In this document: positions 49,548-58,618 of the stretch, piece after piece
How positions within the stretch are numbered: position 1 is the stretch's first letter
How the letters are laid out: each line of letters starts with the position of its first letter
DNA from: Actinotignum schaalii
GTDB taxonomy: Bacteria > Actinomycetota > Actinomycetes > Actinomycetales > Actinomycetaceae
Length of the DNA: 64,000 bases
Direction: 5' to 3'
Assembly: GCF_000724605.1 (NCBI RefSeq)
Contig: NZ_CP008802.1
Span: 1,674,001-1,738,000, forward strand
Translations under genes and position numbers: made by a program
Notes under the pieces: generated by a model
The model's database searches: none
Told to the model about the DNA's origin: nothing
What the model saw: only the letters and a program-made list of their open reading frames with translations

Positions 49548-50519
49548 CTAGGCGTCGTCGCCCATACCCTCGAGGTTGGACAGCGCTTCGCGAATCTGCG
49601 CGGCGCTGGCCCGCAGGGATTCCAGTTCGGCATCGGAGGGCTTCATATCGATCTGCCGGATCGCGCCGCGCGCCCCCACGATGGTGGGCACGGACATGCA
49701 CACCCCGGAAATCCCGTTCCAGCCGGTCATGAGCCGGGAAACGGAAAGCACCACGTGTTCGTCGCGCAGCACCGCCTGGATAATCCGGGAGGCCGCCAGC
49801 CCGATAGCGTAATTCGTGGAGCCTTTCCCTTCGATCACTTCGTAGGCGGCGTTGATGACGCGGTCGGCGATACCGTCGAGGAGTTCATCGGTGACCGGGC
49901 CGGAACGCAGCTCCCATTCGCGGATCGGCACCGTGGAAATCGAGGCCATCGACCACATGGGAGTTTCGGAATCCCCGTGCTCGCCGCACATATAGGCGTG
50001 CACATTCGAGGTCGCCACGTGGAACTTCTGCGAAATAAGCTGGCGCAGCCGCGAAGAATCCAGTACGGTTCCGGTCCCGAAAACGCGCGCGGGCGGCAGT
50101 CCGGAGATTTTGAGGACGGCTTGGGTGACCACGTCCACAGGATTGGCGACGACGACGAAAATCGCGTTGGGGGAGAGCTCAACGAGTGGGGGAACAATGG
50201 AGCGCATCATCGCCACACTCGCGCCCGCAAGGTCCAAGCGGGACTGGCCCGGCCGCTGGCGCGCCCCGGCGGTAATCACGATAACATCGGAATCCGCGGT
50301 GGCCTCCACGTTATCGGTGCCCTCAATTTTGGCGGTCGGCATGAACTGGCCGCCGTGCATAAGATCGAGAGCTTCGGCATGCACTTTTTGTGCGTTGATA
50401 TCTTGGAGAACCACATGCCGGGCTACGCCTTTAATGAGCATGGCGTAGGCGAGGGAGGTGCCCACCGCCCCGGCGCCAATAATAGAAACCTTTGAGCCTT
50501 CAGTGCGCTGGTCAATCAT
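49548..50519 (-). CDS. ldh: L-lactate dehydrogenase
   Basis: 323 residues. NAD-binding GAGAVGTSLAYAM, substrate loop AGARQRPGQSRLDL (Q in the specificity position favours pyruvate/lactate over malate), VANPVDVVT, and catalytic His in GEHGDSE are intact. It regenerates NAD by reducing pyruvate to L-lactate, consistent with a fermentative organism. It ends 12 bp from the glycosylase start on the same strand. Confidence 0.95.
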   Translation of the reverse strand: MIDQRTEGSKVSIIGAGAVGTSLAYAMLIKGVARHVVLQDINAQKVHAEALDLMHGGQFMPTAKIEGTDNVEATADSDVIVITAGARQRPGQSRLDLAGASVAMMRSIVPPLVELSPNAIFVVVANPVDVVTQAVLKISGLPPARVFGTGTVLDSSRLRQLISQKFHVATSNVHAYMCGEHGDSETPMWSMASISTVPIREWELRSGPVTDELLDGIADRVINAAYEVIEGKGSTNYAIGLAASRIIQAVLRDEHVVLSVSRLMTGWNGISGVCMSVPTIVGARGAIRQIDMKPSDAELESLRASAAQIREALSNLEGMGDDA

Positions 50520-50651
50520 ATTTCACTATTTTAGCCGGTACGGGCCGCGCCAAGCCGGGGCTACGGGCCGTTCGCCGGCCCGCGGACCGTCGGCCTCGGC
50601 TCATGCACGCCGCCGTTCGGCCTGAGCTGACCCGGCCCGCGGCCGTCACGA

Positions 50652-51647
50652 TTAGCTAATCCGCACCGCCGTGCGCCCGTAACGCTGGCCGGCCAACAGC
50701 TCGCGCCCGGCTGTGGGAACCTCCGCCAGCTCAATCACGTGAGTGAGGGAATCGAGAACGCCGGTATCCACGTGTTCGGCCAGCAGCTTCCAGGCGCGCA
50801 GACGCAGCTCGCGCGGGGCCCGCACCGAATCCACCCCGGCCAGGGTAACGCCTCGCAAAATAAAGGGCAGCACCGTGGTGTGCAGCGCGGTTCCGCCGGC
50901 CAGCCCGCAGGCGGCCACCGTCCCGCCCCAGCGGGTTTGCGCCAGCAGATTCGCGAGCACCTGCCCGCCCACGGTATCCACCCCGCCCGCGAAGCGGCTC
51001 TTCTGCAGCGGCCGCGCGGAAGGTTCCTCGAATTCCGAGCGTTCAAGCACCTCGCTGGCCCCGAGCCCGCGCAGGAAATCCCCGAAGCGCTCCGCCCGCC
51101 CGGTCAGTGCCACCGGCTCATAGCCGAGCCGTGCGAGGAGATGGAGCGCGATACTTCCCACCCCGCCGCTCGCCCCGGTTACCACAACCGGGCCGTCCTT
51201 CACCGCGTGATCACTAAGCGCCAGCACGCACAGCGCCGCCGTATACCCGGCCGTTCCCAAGGCCGCCGCCTGCGCGGCGCTCAACACTTCCGGCACCGGC
51301 ACGCAGGCATCTCCGGGCACCAGCAGCTGCGGGGTGTAGCCCCCGTGCCGGAATTCACCCAGGCCCGCCCCGTTCACACTGACCAGCTGCCCCGGGCGCA
51401 CCGGGCTGTCCGGGCCGGCCTCTCGCACCGTCCCCACCGCGTCAATACCGGGAATAAGCGGGCTGACCCTAGCCACACCCCGGTCGCCTTTCAAGCACAG
51501 CGCATCTTTGTAATTGAGGGAGGACCAGGAAATATCGAGGAGCACATCGCCTTCCCCGAACGGGGCTGCATTCGCTCCACCGGCCTGAGTATCGAAAGTG
51601 AGCGTGGGCGCGGCTGCGTCGTCGTACCGCACAAAAATAGTAGCCAT
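50652..51647 (-). CDS. YhdH/AcuI-type MDR family oxidoreductase
   Basis: 331 residues. LDISWSSLNYKDALCLKG and PLIPGIDAVGTV mark the YhdH/AcuI acrylyl-CoA-reductase-like branch of the medium-chain dehydrogenase/reductases; the NADP fold has VVTGASGGVGSIAL. Zinc ligands are absent, as in quinone-oxidoreductase relatives. Its N-terminus MATIFVRYDDAAAP contains an exact copy of the 11-base motif, inserted where relatives vary. Likely NADPH-dependent reduction of an activated double bond; the substrate is unknown. Confidence 0.88.
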   Translation of the reverse strand: MATIFVRYDDAAAPTLTFDTQAGGANAAPFGEGDVLLDISWSSLNYKDALCLKGDRGVARVSPLIPGIDAVGTVREAGPDSPVRPGQLVSVNGAGLGEFRHGGYTPQLLVPGDACVPVPEVLSAAQAAALGTAGYTAALCVLALSDHAVKDGPVVVTGASGGVGSIALHLLARLGYEPVALTGRAERFGDFLRGLGASEVLERSEFEEPSARPLQKSRFAGGVDTVGGQVLANLLAQTRWGGTVAACGLAGGTALHTTVLPFILRGVTLAGVDSVRAPRELRLRAWKLLAEHVDTGVLDSLTHVIELAEVPTAGRELLAGQRYGRTAVRIS

Positions 51648-51806
51648 GCATTAAGCGTACCGGCGCGGCATCGGCCACGCTTTCCGGCTACTATCTGAAG
51701 TAGACCCGGCGCGTGAGCCGGGCACAAGGCGCAGATAGGGCCGGCCGCTACTTCCACGCATTCGCAACGATGGCGGTCCCTCCCTATCCTGGCGGAAAGG
51801 TGATTC

Positions 51807-53021
51807 ATGATCAACATTAAAGAGGCGGTGGATTCTTTCACCTCCTGGCAAGAAGAGCTTTATGTCCACCTGCATCAGCATCCCGAACTTTCTATGCAGG
51901 AAAAAGAAACGTGTGACACTATCGACGCGGAACTGACGCGCCTCGGGTACGCAACGCAGCGGATCGGCGGCGGCGTCGTCGGTGTGCTGGAAAACGGGGA
52001 GGGGCCCGCGGTGCTCTTCCGCGCTGATATTGACGGGCTCCCGGTCAAGGAAGCAACCGGGCTCGAGTACGCATCCACGCAGACGCGCACGGACGCGGAC
52101 GGTAACGAAGTCCCGGCCATGCACGCCTGCGGCCACGATTTCCATATTTCTTGCGCCCTGGGCGCGGCCCGTATTTTCGCGGAAAACCGCGAGGCCTGGG
52201 CCGGCACCTATATCGCGCTGTTCCAGCCCGGGGAAGAAACCGCGGCCGGGGCGCGCTCCATGGTGGCCGACGGCCTGGTCGATAAGATCCCGGCGCCGGA
52301 TGTGGCTCTCGGGCAGCACGTGCTAGCCGGGCCGATGCGCGCGGGGCAGGTCGGCACCCACGCCGGGGCGATTCTATCCACCGGTGCCTCCGTTAAGGTG
52401 ACGCTGCACGGGAAGGGGTCACACGGCTCCATGCCGCATCTGAGCATCGACCCGGTGGTGCTGGCCGCCGCCGTGGTGACCCGGCTCCAGAGCGTGGTGG
52501 CGCGCGAAATTAATCCCTTCAAGATGGCGGTGCTGACCGTGGGCTCCATCCACGCCGGAAGCAAATCAAATATTATTCCGGACACGGCCACCCTGCTTAT
52601 TAATATTCGCGCGTATGACATGGACGTGCGCGAACAGCTCCTCGATGGCATTAAGCGCACTGTCACGGCCGAATGCGAAGCGGCTCGCGCCCCGCAGGCG
52701 CCGGAATTTGAGATCTACGATTCCTACCCGCTTACTAATAACGACGACGCAACTACCGCCAAGGTCACCCAGGCATTCCTGGCACACTTCGGGGAAGAGC
52801 GCGTCATGGATTGCGGCGAAGTATCGGCTTCCGAAGATTTCAGCGTGATCCCGGACGCTTTCGGGATTCCCTACACCTACTGGGGCTTCGGTGGATTCGC
52901 GGAAGGCGCGCCCACCTACCCCAATCACAACCCCGCCTTCGGGCCGGTTCTCCAACCCACCCTCGCCACCGGCACCGAAGCCGCGGCCGTTGCCGCGCTC
53001 GCCTGGCTGGCGCGGGACTAG
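51807..53021 (+). CDS. M20-family amidohydrolase (IAA-amino-acid hydrolase / hippurate hydrolase-like)
   Basis: 404 residues. The N-terminal HQHPELSMQE, metal-site MHACGHDFH, QPGEE and C-terminal GEVSASEDFS are the set seen in M20D carboxypeptidase-like amidohydrolases, with a dimerisation domain between (GKGSHGSMPHLSIDP). It should cleave an N-acyl amino acid or a similar amide in the cytoplasm. GGAAAGG precedes the ATG. An MFS transporter follows after 36 bp, and the two are probably co-transcribed for uptake or export of the amide or its product. Confidence 0.9.
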   Translation: MINIKEAVDSFTSWQEELYVHLHQHPELSMQEKETCDTIDAELTRLGYATQRIGGGVVGVLENGEGPAVLFRADIDGLPVKEATGLEYASTQTRTDADGNEVPAMHACGHDFHISCALGAARIFAENREAWAGTYIALFQPGEETAAGARSMVADGLVDKIPAPDVALGQHVLAGPMRAGQVGTHAGAILSTGASVKVTLHGKGSHGSMPHLSIDPVVLAAAVVTRLQSVVAREINPFKMAVLTVGSIHAGSKSNIIPDTATLLINIRAYDMDVREQLLDGIKRTVTAECEAARAPQAPEFEIYDSYPLTNNDDATTAKVTQAFLAHFGEERVMDCGEVSASEDFSVIPDAFGIPYTYWGFGGFAEGAPTYPNHNPAFGPVLQPTLATGTEAAAVAALAWLARD

Positions 53022-53057
53022 CGGGACCACATTTCCACGATGACAAAGGATAAAACT

Positions 53058-54779
53058 ATGGCTACCACCAATGGCGCAAAGGCGCCGGCCGGTACGGCGC
53101 AGGCTGGCACGGTGCCGGCCGGTAACCCGCCGCAAGAAACCGGCTACCGCGGCACCGAAAAACTGCTGTGGGGCATCGTCCTCGCGGTGGTGACCTTCTG
53201 GCTGTTCGCTGGAACTGCCGCCACCGTGGCACCCAATATTATGGAGGACCTCGGTAACGTAGACGCGGCCGGGATGAACCTCGCGGTTTCTATCACCGGC
53301 CTGTTCTCCGGCCTCTTCATGGTGCTCATGGGCGGCCTGGCCGATAAGATCGGGCGCGTGCGCATCACCCTCCTCGGGATTGTGCTCAACGCAGCCGGTT
53401 CGCTGCTGCTCATTTTCGCGGCCGGGGGCGTGGCGCTGCCGCTGCTGCTAACCGGGCGCGCGATCCAAGGCCTGGGCGCGGCCTGCATTATGCCGGCCTC
53501 GATGGCCCTCGTGAAGGCCTACTGGGACGGCCCGGCCCGCCAGCGCGCGGTGTCCATGTGGTCGATTGGTTCCTGGGGTGGCTCCGGCCTGGCCGCGATT
53601 TTCGGCGGCACCGTGGTGCAATTCGTGGGCTGGCGCGGAATCTTCATCGCCTCGATTATTATTTCCGTGCTCGCCTTCCTCATGATCCTGGGCACCCCGG
53701 AAAACCGGGTGGAAAGCACCGGCCCGCGCAAGAGCTTCGACGCCATCGGCCTGGTGCTCTTCATCGCCGGCACCCTCGGACTCATGATTGTGCTGCTCTA
53801 CGGCTCGAAACTCGGCTGGGGTAGCGCGGCAACGCTCCTGCTCACCGCGCTCGCGGTGGTGTCCTACGCGCTCTTCTTCGGATGGGAACGCAAACAGGCG
53901 AACCCCTTCATTGATTTCGCGCTTTTCAAGAACACCACCTTCACGGGTGCCACGATCTCCAACTTCCTGGTGAACGGCACCATCGGCATGCTCATTATTA
54001 GCCAGCAGGTCATCCAGCTGGCCGGGCACAAGGCGGACGGTTCGCTCTACACCGCGTTCGATGCGGGCCTGCTGTCGCTGGGCTACGGCGTGTGCATTAT
54101 CGCCTTCATCCGCATCGGCGAGAAACTCCTCCAGCGCTTCGGGCCGCGCAAGCCGATGATCTGGGGTTGCCTCATCACCATCGTGGCCTGCGGGCTGCTC
54201 ATGACCACGCACCTGCTCATCGGCCAGTACGTGCTCATGGCGGTAATCGCCTACTGCCTCTTCGGTCTAGGCCTGGCCTTCTACGCCACGCCCTCCACGG
54301 ACGCGGCGCTCTCGAACCTTCCGGCTTCCCAGGCCGGTTCCGGTTCGGGTATCTACAAGATGGCCTCCTCGCTGGGCGGGGCCATCGGTACCGCGATTTC
54401 GCTGGCGGTCTTCTACGGGCTGCAGGGCGCCCCGGTGCCGGACGTGATCGCGATGTCCGGGCGTACGGATAACTCTTCGATTCGCCTGGCCGCGATGGTC
54501 GCCTTGGGTGTTTCTTTGGTGTTCTTGCTGCTCGCCATTGTTTCTATTACGACGACGGTACCCAAGGGCGGGGGCTCTGCCACCGCGGGTGCTTCGGCTC
54601 CCAGCGCGGCTCCGGCCCCGCAGCTCGCCCCGGACGACGAGCGCCAGGAGATTATCGCGCGCCTGTCCGAGCTGCCGCTGCGCGACCTCCAGCGCCTGGA
54701 GCGCCAGCTGCTCGTGGACGAACTCTCCGGCTTGGACACCAAGGCTTTGCAGGCCCTGGTGGAGAAGCAGAAGGCGTAG
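53058..54779 (+). CDS. MFS transporter, DHA2-like, with cytoplasmic C-terminal tail
   Basis: 573 residues from ATG 53058 (AAAGGA upstream). It has about 14 predicted helices with GGLADKIGRVR, GRAIQGLGAACIMPASMALV and WGSGLAAI-type signatures of EmrB/QacA relatives. A ~75-residue tail after the last helix is Ala/Pro-rich, then helical and charged (LPLRDLQRLERQLLVDELSG), possibly a coiled coil. Family members export drugs or metabolites by proton antiport. Pairing with an M20 amidohydrolase hints at a metabolite rather than a drug. Confidence 0.88.
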   Translation: MATTNGAKAPAGTAQAGTVPAGNPPQETGYRGTEKLLWGIVLAVVTFWLFAGTAATVAPNIMEDLGNVDAAGMNLAVSITGLFSGLFMVLMGGLADKIGRVRITLLGIVLNAAGSLLLIFAAGGVALPLLLTGRAIQGLGAACIMPASMALVKAYWDGPARQRAVSMWSIGSWGGSGLAAIFGGTVVQFVGWRGIFIASIIISVLAFLMILGTPENRVESTGPRKSFDAIGLVLFIAGTLGLMIVLLYGSKLGWGSAATLLLTALAVVSYALFFGWERKQANPFIDFALFKNTTFTGATISNFLVNGTIGMLIISQQVIQLAGHKADGSLYTAFDAGLLSLGYGVCIIAFIRIGEKLLQRFGPRKPMIWGCLITIVACGLLMTTHLLIGQYVLMAVIAYCLFGLGLAFYATPSTDAALSNLPASQAGSGSGIYKMASSLGGAIGTAISLAVFYGLQGAPVPDVIAMSGRTDNSSIRLAAMVALGVSLVFLLLAIVSITTTVPKGGGSATAGASAPSAAPAPQLAPDDERQEIIARLSELPLRDLQRLERQLLVDELSGLDTKALQALVEKQKA

Positions 54780-54901
54780 TTCTTCGCGCGGCGCGCTCGC
54801 GGAGCGAGTGCGCTGGCGGCACGGGCCGTTGCCGTGCGCCGCGGGCGTGGGCCGTGGGCGGATGGCGGGTGTGACTGCCGCCCGCGCGGGCATATTTATA
54901 T

Positions 54902-54950
54902 AGGTGTGGGTGCGTATCGCAGATTTCTGCGGTGCGCACCCACACCTCTT
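54902..54950. terminator. Bidirectional terminator
   Basis: AGGTGTGGGTGCG (54902-54914) pairs with CGCACCCACACCT (54935-54947), and CGCAGA/TCTGCG pair inside; CTTTAAAA follows on one side and ATATAAATA on the other. It separates the convergent MFS gene and the ABC system. Confidence 0.85.
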
Positions 54951-54987
54951 TAAAACTGATGTGTTTTCGAAGCGGTCGGGCACTTAC

Positions 54988-55584
54988 CTACCGCTTGAGG
55001 TACCGCGGCCGGAGGCCTCGGCAGTACAGCGCCGCGCACAATCCTGCCGCTACACACATGCCGGCAGCGAGAAGCCACAGCGAGGGGCTATTGCTCCGCG
55101 ATTGCACCAGGTTCCAGGTGCTTTCACGATCCGGAGCGAAAGCTGCGCTCAGGAAAACCAGCGCCAGGGGAAGTGCCCACATGAGGCGTGCGCCGAAGAA
55201 GTAGGCACTCACGATTCCAAGTGCTAGCCACGCAACGTGAAGCCGTAGCAGGCTGAGCCCGGCAGAGTCGTGAGTGAGTAGCACGAAAACTCCGGTTAAT
55301 GCCGCGGTAGCGCTGGCGATTCCGCACCCTACCGTCAGCAACACACCCGCCGGAGCTTTGCCGTAGTAGTCCTTCTCCTCACGCGGGGCCATGACACTGA
55401 GGAGGGCCAAGGGTATGCAGAAGGTGAGCATACGGCCAAGCGGCGTGGTCCCACCTGAGACCCACGAATGGAAGGTGTGATCTTCCCCGAGCAAATAGAT
55501 AGCGATGAAGGCGGCAAGGGCGATACCAAGTGTCTTCAAAGCTCCGTGAACACGAAGATAGACAAGCCACGGGTGTGCGGTCAT
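54988..55584 (-). CDS. Polytopic membrane protein of an ABC system
   Basis: 198 residues with about six hydrophobic helices and a basic C-terminus (RGLRPRYLKR). I recognise no named family. It starts 4 bp after the 405-residue membrane protein and is the third gene of a minus-strand operon with an ABC ATPase, so it is probably a second permease subunit. Base composition is lower in G+C than the surrounding chromosome. Confidence 0.65.
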   Translation of the reverse strand: MTAHPWLVYLRVHGALKTLGIALAAFIAIYLLGEDHTFHSWVSGGTTPLGRMLTFCIPLALLSVMAPREEKDYYGKAPAGVLLTVGCGIASATAALTGVFVLLTHDSAGLSLLRLHVAWLALGIVSAYFFGARLMWALPLALVFLSAAFAPDRESTWNLVQSRSNSPSLWLLAAGMCVAAGLCAALYCRGLRPRYLKR

Positions 55585-55588
55585 CGTA

Positions 55589-56806
55589 CTACCTCTCTAA
55601 GTCAGCAATTGATGCTGCATACGTCGCCTGAGCCCAGGCACGTTGTTCCGCTTCCGGTAGCGCGGTGATTGTTCGTACCCGTTCTACTGTGGCGGAATCG
55701 TACCCGTCTGCAATAAAGGAACTATCGGTTTTGCCCGGGGCGCCTCGCATCATGAGCCACACGGTAAAATCTGCACGTGCAACTTCGCCAGCATCGGTAT
55801 TCGAACGTTCAATATAGCTTAGATTCGTGAGGGGATATACCAGCGCAGTGACGAGCATGCTTTCGTCATCCATATCCACGCTCGCAAAGTTCAAAGTTCG
55901 CCCGCCGTAGTGATTGCCGTTGAGAGCAAATTCTTCATAGGTATCCGCAACTGGCATTCCTTCGGGGATAAGCGGCAGGATACGGTCGCGGATATTCGTG
56001 AATCTCTTCAAAGCGGGCTCGTGTTCTTTCCATACGCACAGGAAAGGTTGAGACGTGGTGCATACCTGGCCGCCACCCCGGCGTTGGCTCGGCTCCGGGA
56101 AGAGTGCGCTGGCGGCAATGAGGGTAGCAACAGCAAAAAACACAAATATCAAGCTGCCCACGCTTTGCTTTTTATGCCACCCCGTGCGTCGCGGAAGGAA
56201 AAGCGCGGGGACGAAAGCCAGTGCTGTCACTGTAATAAGGGCGTAGAGCTGGGGGAGTGATACCTCCATATAGGGTTCTAGCACACTATATTGAGTGCTG
56301 AACATGGCAATACCCAGTGTAACTCCGAAGCTCCCCACTGCAAGTACAATGCTAGATACATCTATTTGCCCGAGCATATGACCAATGCAAACAGCGAGGA
56401 AGCCAAGACAAAGGTATCCGATGATCGGATGAATATTGACCGGCGCGAGCTCCTCGCGTGTCATGGCAGTTATTCCTAAGGCGGCACCGCTGAGCACAGC
56501 TCCCGTGAAGAGGACGGTGATGAGTCCCGACATAAGCGCGCTGGCATTTTGCATGAGCACGCGAGGCGGGGAATAAGGCACCCACGTGGGAAGATCTACC
56601 GCACGGATTCGTTCGGAGTGAATTGCCTGCACCGCAGAAACCAGCGGCATTCCGAAAATAAAACCGCAGAGAGCGTAATTCGCCGTGGCGCTTGTATAGC
56701 CCACCCAAGAATCACGTAGGAGCCATAACGCTATCGCTCCGACTATCAGGGTGAGGAGTGCGCTGATGAAATGTGGGTGACGTTTGAGGTAGGGCCAGAA
56801 AATCAT
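55589..56806 (-). CDS. Membrane protein with extracytoplasmic CxxW-EH domain, ABC-associated
   Basis: 405 residues. The first ~245 contain seven or eight helices in an ABC-2-like arrangement. The C-terminal ~160 residues are extracytoplasmic and begin VCTTSQPFLCVWKEHEPAL. A Cys-x(n)-Cys-x-W-x-E-H segment like this recurs in actinobacterial ABC permeases of unknown role; the two cysteines could form a disulfide. The start overlaps the ATPase stop by four bases. Export of a peptide or lipid is a guess. Confidence 0.7.
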   Translation of the reverse strand: MIFWPYLKRHPHFISALLTLIVGAIALWLLRDSWVGYTSATANYALCGFIFGMPLVSAVQAIHSERIRAVDLPTWVPYSPPRVLMQNASALMSGLITVLFTGAVLSGAALGITAMTREELAPVNIHPIIGYLCLGFLAVCIGHMLGQIDVSSIVLAVGSFGVTLGIAMFSTQYSVLEPYMEVSLPQLYALITVTALAFVPALFLPRRTGWHKKQSVGSLIFVFFAVATLIAASALFPEPSQRRGGGQVCTTSQPFLCVWKEHEPALKRFTNIRDRILPLIPEGMPVADTYEEFALNGNHYGGRTLNFASVDMDDESMLVTALVYPLTNLSYIERSNTDAGEVARADFTVWLMMRGAPGKTDSSFIADGYDSATVERVRTITALPEAEQRAWAQATYAASIADLER

Positions 56807-57564
56807 GACGTGCTCCCCCGCGGAGTTTCTCCGGCCAATACCGCCATAAAGCCCGCCTCCGCCAGGCTCATATCTCGCGTATCAATACCGGTGCCACTGC
56901 CAAGGCTTTCCAGTTCCGCCACCGTTCCCGAAAAACGGATAGTGCCCTGATCGAAGACCAGAACAGTTTCGGCTACATGAACGATGTCTTCGATGAGGTG
57001 GGTGGAGATAATAACGGTATCCGCCAGGTGCGCGCCAAGGAGTTTTCGGAATTTCACGCGCTGCACCGGATCCAAGCCGGCCGTTGGCTCGTCAAGAAGT
57101 AATATCTGTGGGTCGCCCACTTTGGCAGCTGCTAATCCGGCTCGTTGCAATTGCCCACCAGATAGGCTCCCCATTTTCTTATTGGTGAGGTTGTCAATAT
57201 CGAAATCGTGGAGGTTCGTGCGCACCGAGGTATCAATATTTGAGCGCGCCACGCCGCGCACCCAGCCGATATACGAAGCGAATTCTGCAACGGTAAGTCT
57301 GGGATCGAATGTGATTTTCTGCGGCAGGTAGCCGATGCTTTGTCCCAGTTCGCGCCAGCTGATTTTCTGGAGTGGTTTCCCGGAAAGGTAAACACCGCCG
57401 TCACGTGGGCGCAATTGGCCCGCCAGGGTGCGTAGCAGGGTAGTTTTGCCGGCACCATTTGGTCCCAACAAAGCGGTGACCCCGGAGGGGAACTCCGCGT
57501 CAAGTCCGCTAAAGACGGGATTCGACGCGGAGTACCCCTGGGTTAGATGACGAGTAGTCAGCAT
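56803..57564 (-). CDS. ABC transporter ATP-binding protein
   Basis: 253 residues from ATG 57564 (MLTTRHLTQGY); a GTG nine bases upstream is also possible. Walker A is GPNGAGKTTLL, signature LSGGQLQRAGLA, Walker B ILLLDEPTAGLD, switch THLIED. The Q-loop region YLPQKITFDPRLT is typical of ABC-2-type exporter ATPases. It overlaps the membrane component's ATG. Lower G+C than neighbours. Confidence 0.9.
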   Translation of the reverse strand: MLTTRHLTQGYSASNPVFSGLDAEFPSGVTALLGPNGAGKTTLLRTLAGQLRPRDGGVYLSGKPLQKISWRELGQSIGYLPQKITFDPRLTVAEFASYIGWVRGVARSNIDTSVRTNLHDFDIDNLTNKKMGSLSGGQLQRAGLAAAKVGDPQILLLDEPTAGLDPVQRVKFRKLLGAHLADTVIISTHLIEDIVHVAETVLVFDQGTIRFSGTVAELESLGSGTGIDTRDMSLAEAGFMAVLAGETPRGSTS

Positions 57565-57691
57565 AGTCTCCACCCCTGCCGCCAAAGCTATTGAACGTTT
57601 CGTGTACTCTTTGAGCCTACAACGTGACGTGGGATACACGCAATAGCTTAGGTGGTTATTTATTTCCAGAGTAAAACTCTTTCGGGAGGAG

Positions 57692-58486
57692 TCATAGCCG
57701 CGCATATTCCGCATCGCTCACCGGCTCGAGCCATTCGTTGGAGGTATCCGTTCCGGGAACTTCCACGGCGAGGTGGGAGAACCAGCTATCGGGCGCGGCC
57801 CCGTGCCAGTGCTTGGTGCCGGCCGGCACATTGATCACATCCCCGGGCAGCATTTCTTCCACCGGCTGGCCCCAAGTCTGGTGGAATCCGCGGCCGGCCA
57901 CGCAGATAAGGATCTGGCCGCCGCCGCTGGAAGCATGGTGAATATGCCAGTTATTGCGGCAGCCCGGCTCGAACGTCACGTTGTACATGGGAACCTGGCT
58001 CGTGGAAACCGGCGCGAGGTAGCTCTGCCCGATAAAGTACTGGGCGAAACCGTCATTAGGGGCACCGATGGGGAAGAGGCATTCGCGCGCGTGGCGTTCC
58101 TTGGCGCTCAGCGCATCCGTGCCAGGATTGGCGCCAGCGCTACCAGCTGCACCCGCATCCTCAACACTCCACACATCCCTCGCTAAATTGAAAACCGCCC
58201 ACGCCTTCGGCCAACCCACGTACATGGCCGCATGTGTGACAATCGCGGCGATTTCTTCCCGGGTCACCCCGTGATTCTTCGCGTTCTCCAAGTGATACCG
58301 CAGCGAAGAATCCGTGATCCCGGAGGCCATGAGAGCCACTACCGTGACCACGCACTTCATTTTGAGGGACAGCGCGGGCTGATTCCACACCCGCCCAAAA
58401 AGAACATCGTCATTGAGCTCGGCAAAAAGCGGGGCAAAATCTCCCAGCTGGTCACGGCCCGCGGTTTGGGTAATCTTCTCACTCAC
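57692..58486 (-). CDS. Carboxymuconolactone decarboxylase-cupin fusion protein
   Basis: 264 residues with two domains. Residues ~20-110 are a CMD/AhpD-like domain (LKMKCVVTVVALMASG, VTREEIAAIVTHAAMYVGWPKA), but without the CxxC of AhpD peroxidases. Residues ~155-255 are a cupin with metal-binding NWHIHH...GQILICVAGRG and GDVINVPAGTKHWHGA. The same fusion is common in bacteria and usually annotated as CMD or cupin of unknown substrate. The cupin His/Gln set is complete, so a metal-dependent role is plausible. Confidence 0.9.
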   Translation of the reverse strand: MSEKITQTAGRDQLGDFAPLFAELNDDVLFGRVWNQPALSLKMKCVVTVVALMASGITDSSLRYHLENAKNHGVTREEIAAIVTHAAMYVGWPKAWAVFNLARDVWSVEDAGAAGSAGANPGTDALSAKERHARECLFPIGAPNDGFAQYFIGQSYLAPVSTSQVPMYNVTFEPGCRNNWHIHHASSGGGQILICVAGRGFHQTWGQPVEEMLPGDVINVPAGTKHWHGAAPDSWFSHLAVEVPGTDTSNEWLEPVSDAEYARL

Positions 58487-58530
58487 CTGAGATCATCTCC
58501 TTCACGTATGGCCGACGCCCTTGCCCAGCC

Positions 58531-58580
58531 AAAAACAGACTACACCCCGGCGCAGCCGGTCTCGGGTGCGCCGGGGTGTA
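58531..58580 (-). terminator. Terminator of the large surface-protein gene
   Basis: On the minus strand a perfect 13-bp stem (ACACCCCGGCGCA against TGCGCCGGGGTGT, 58542-58554 and 58567-58579) is followed by GTAGTCTGTTTTT. It lies about 40 bp past the stop at 58619. Confidence 0.9.
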
Positions 58581-58618
58581 GGGGCGGACCTTAGTGGCCC
58601 GGTCCGTTCATGGGTGCG

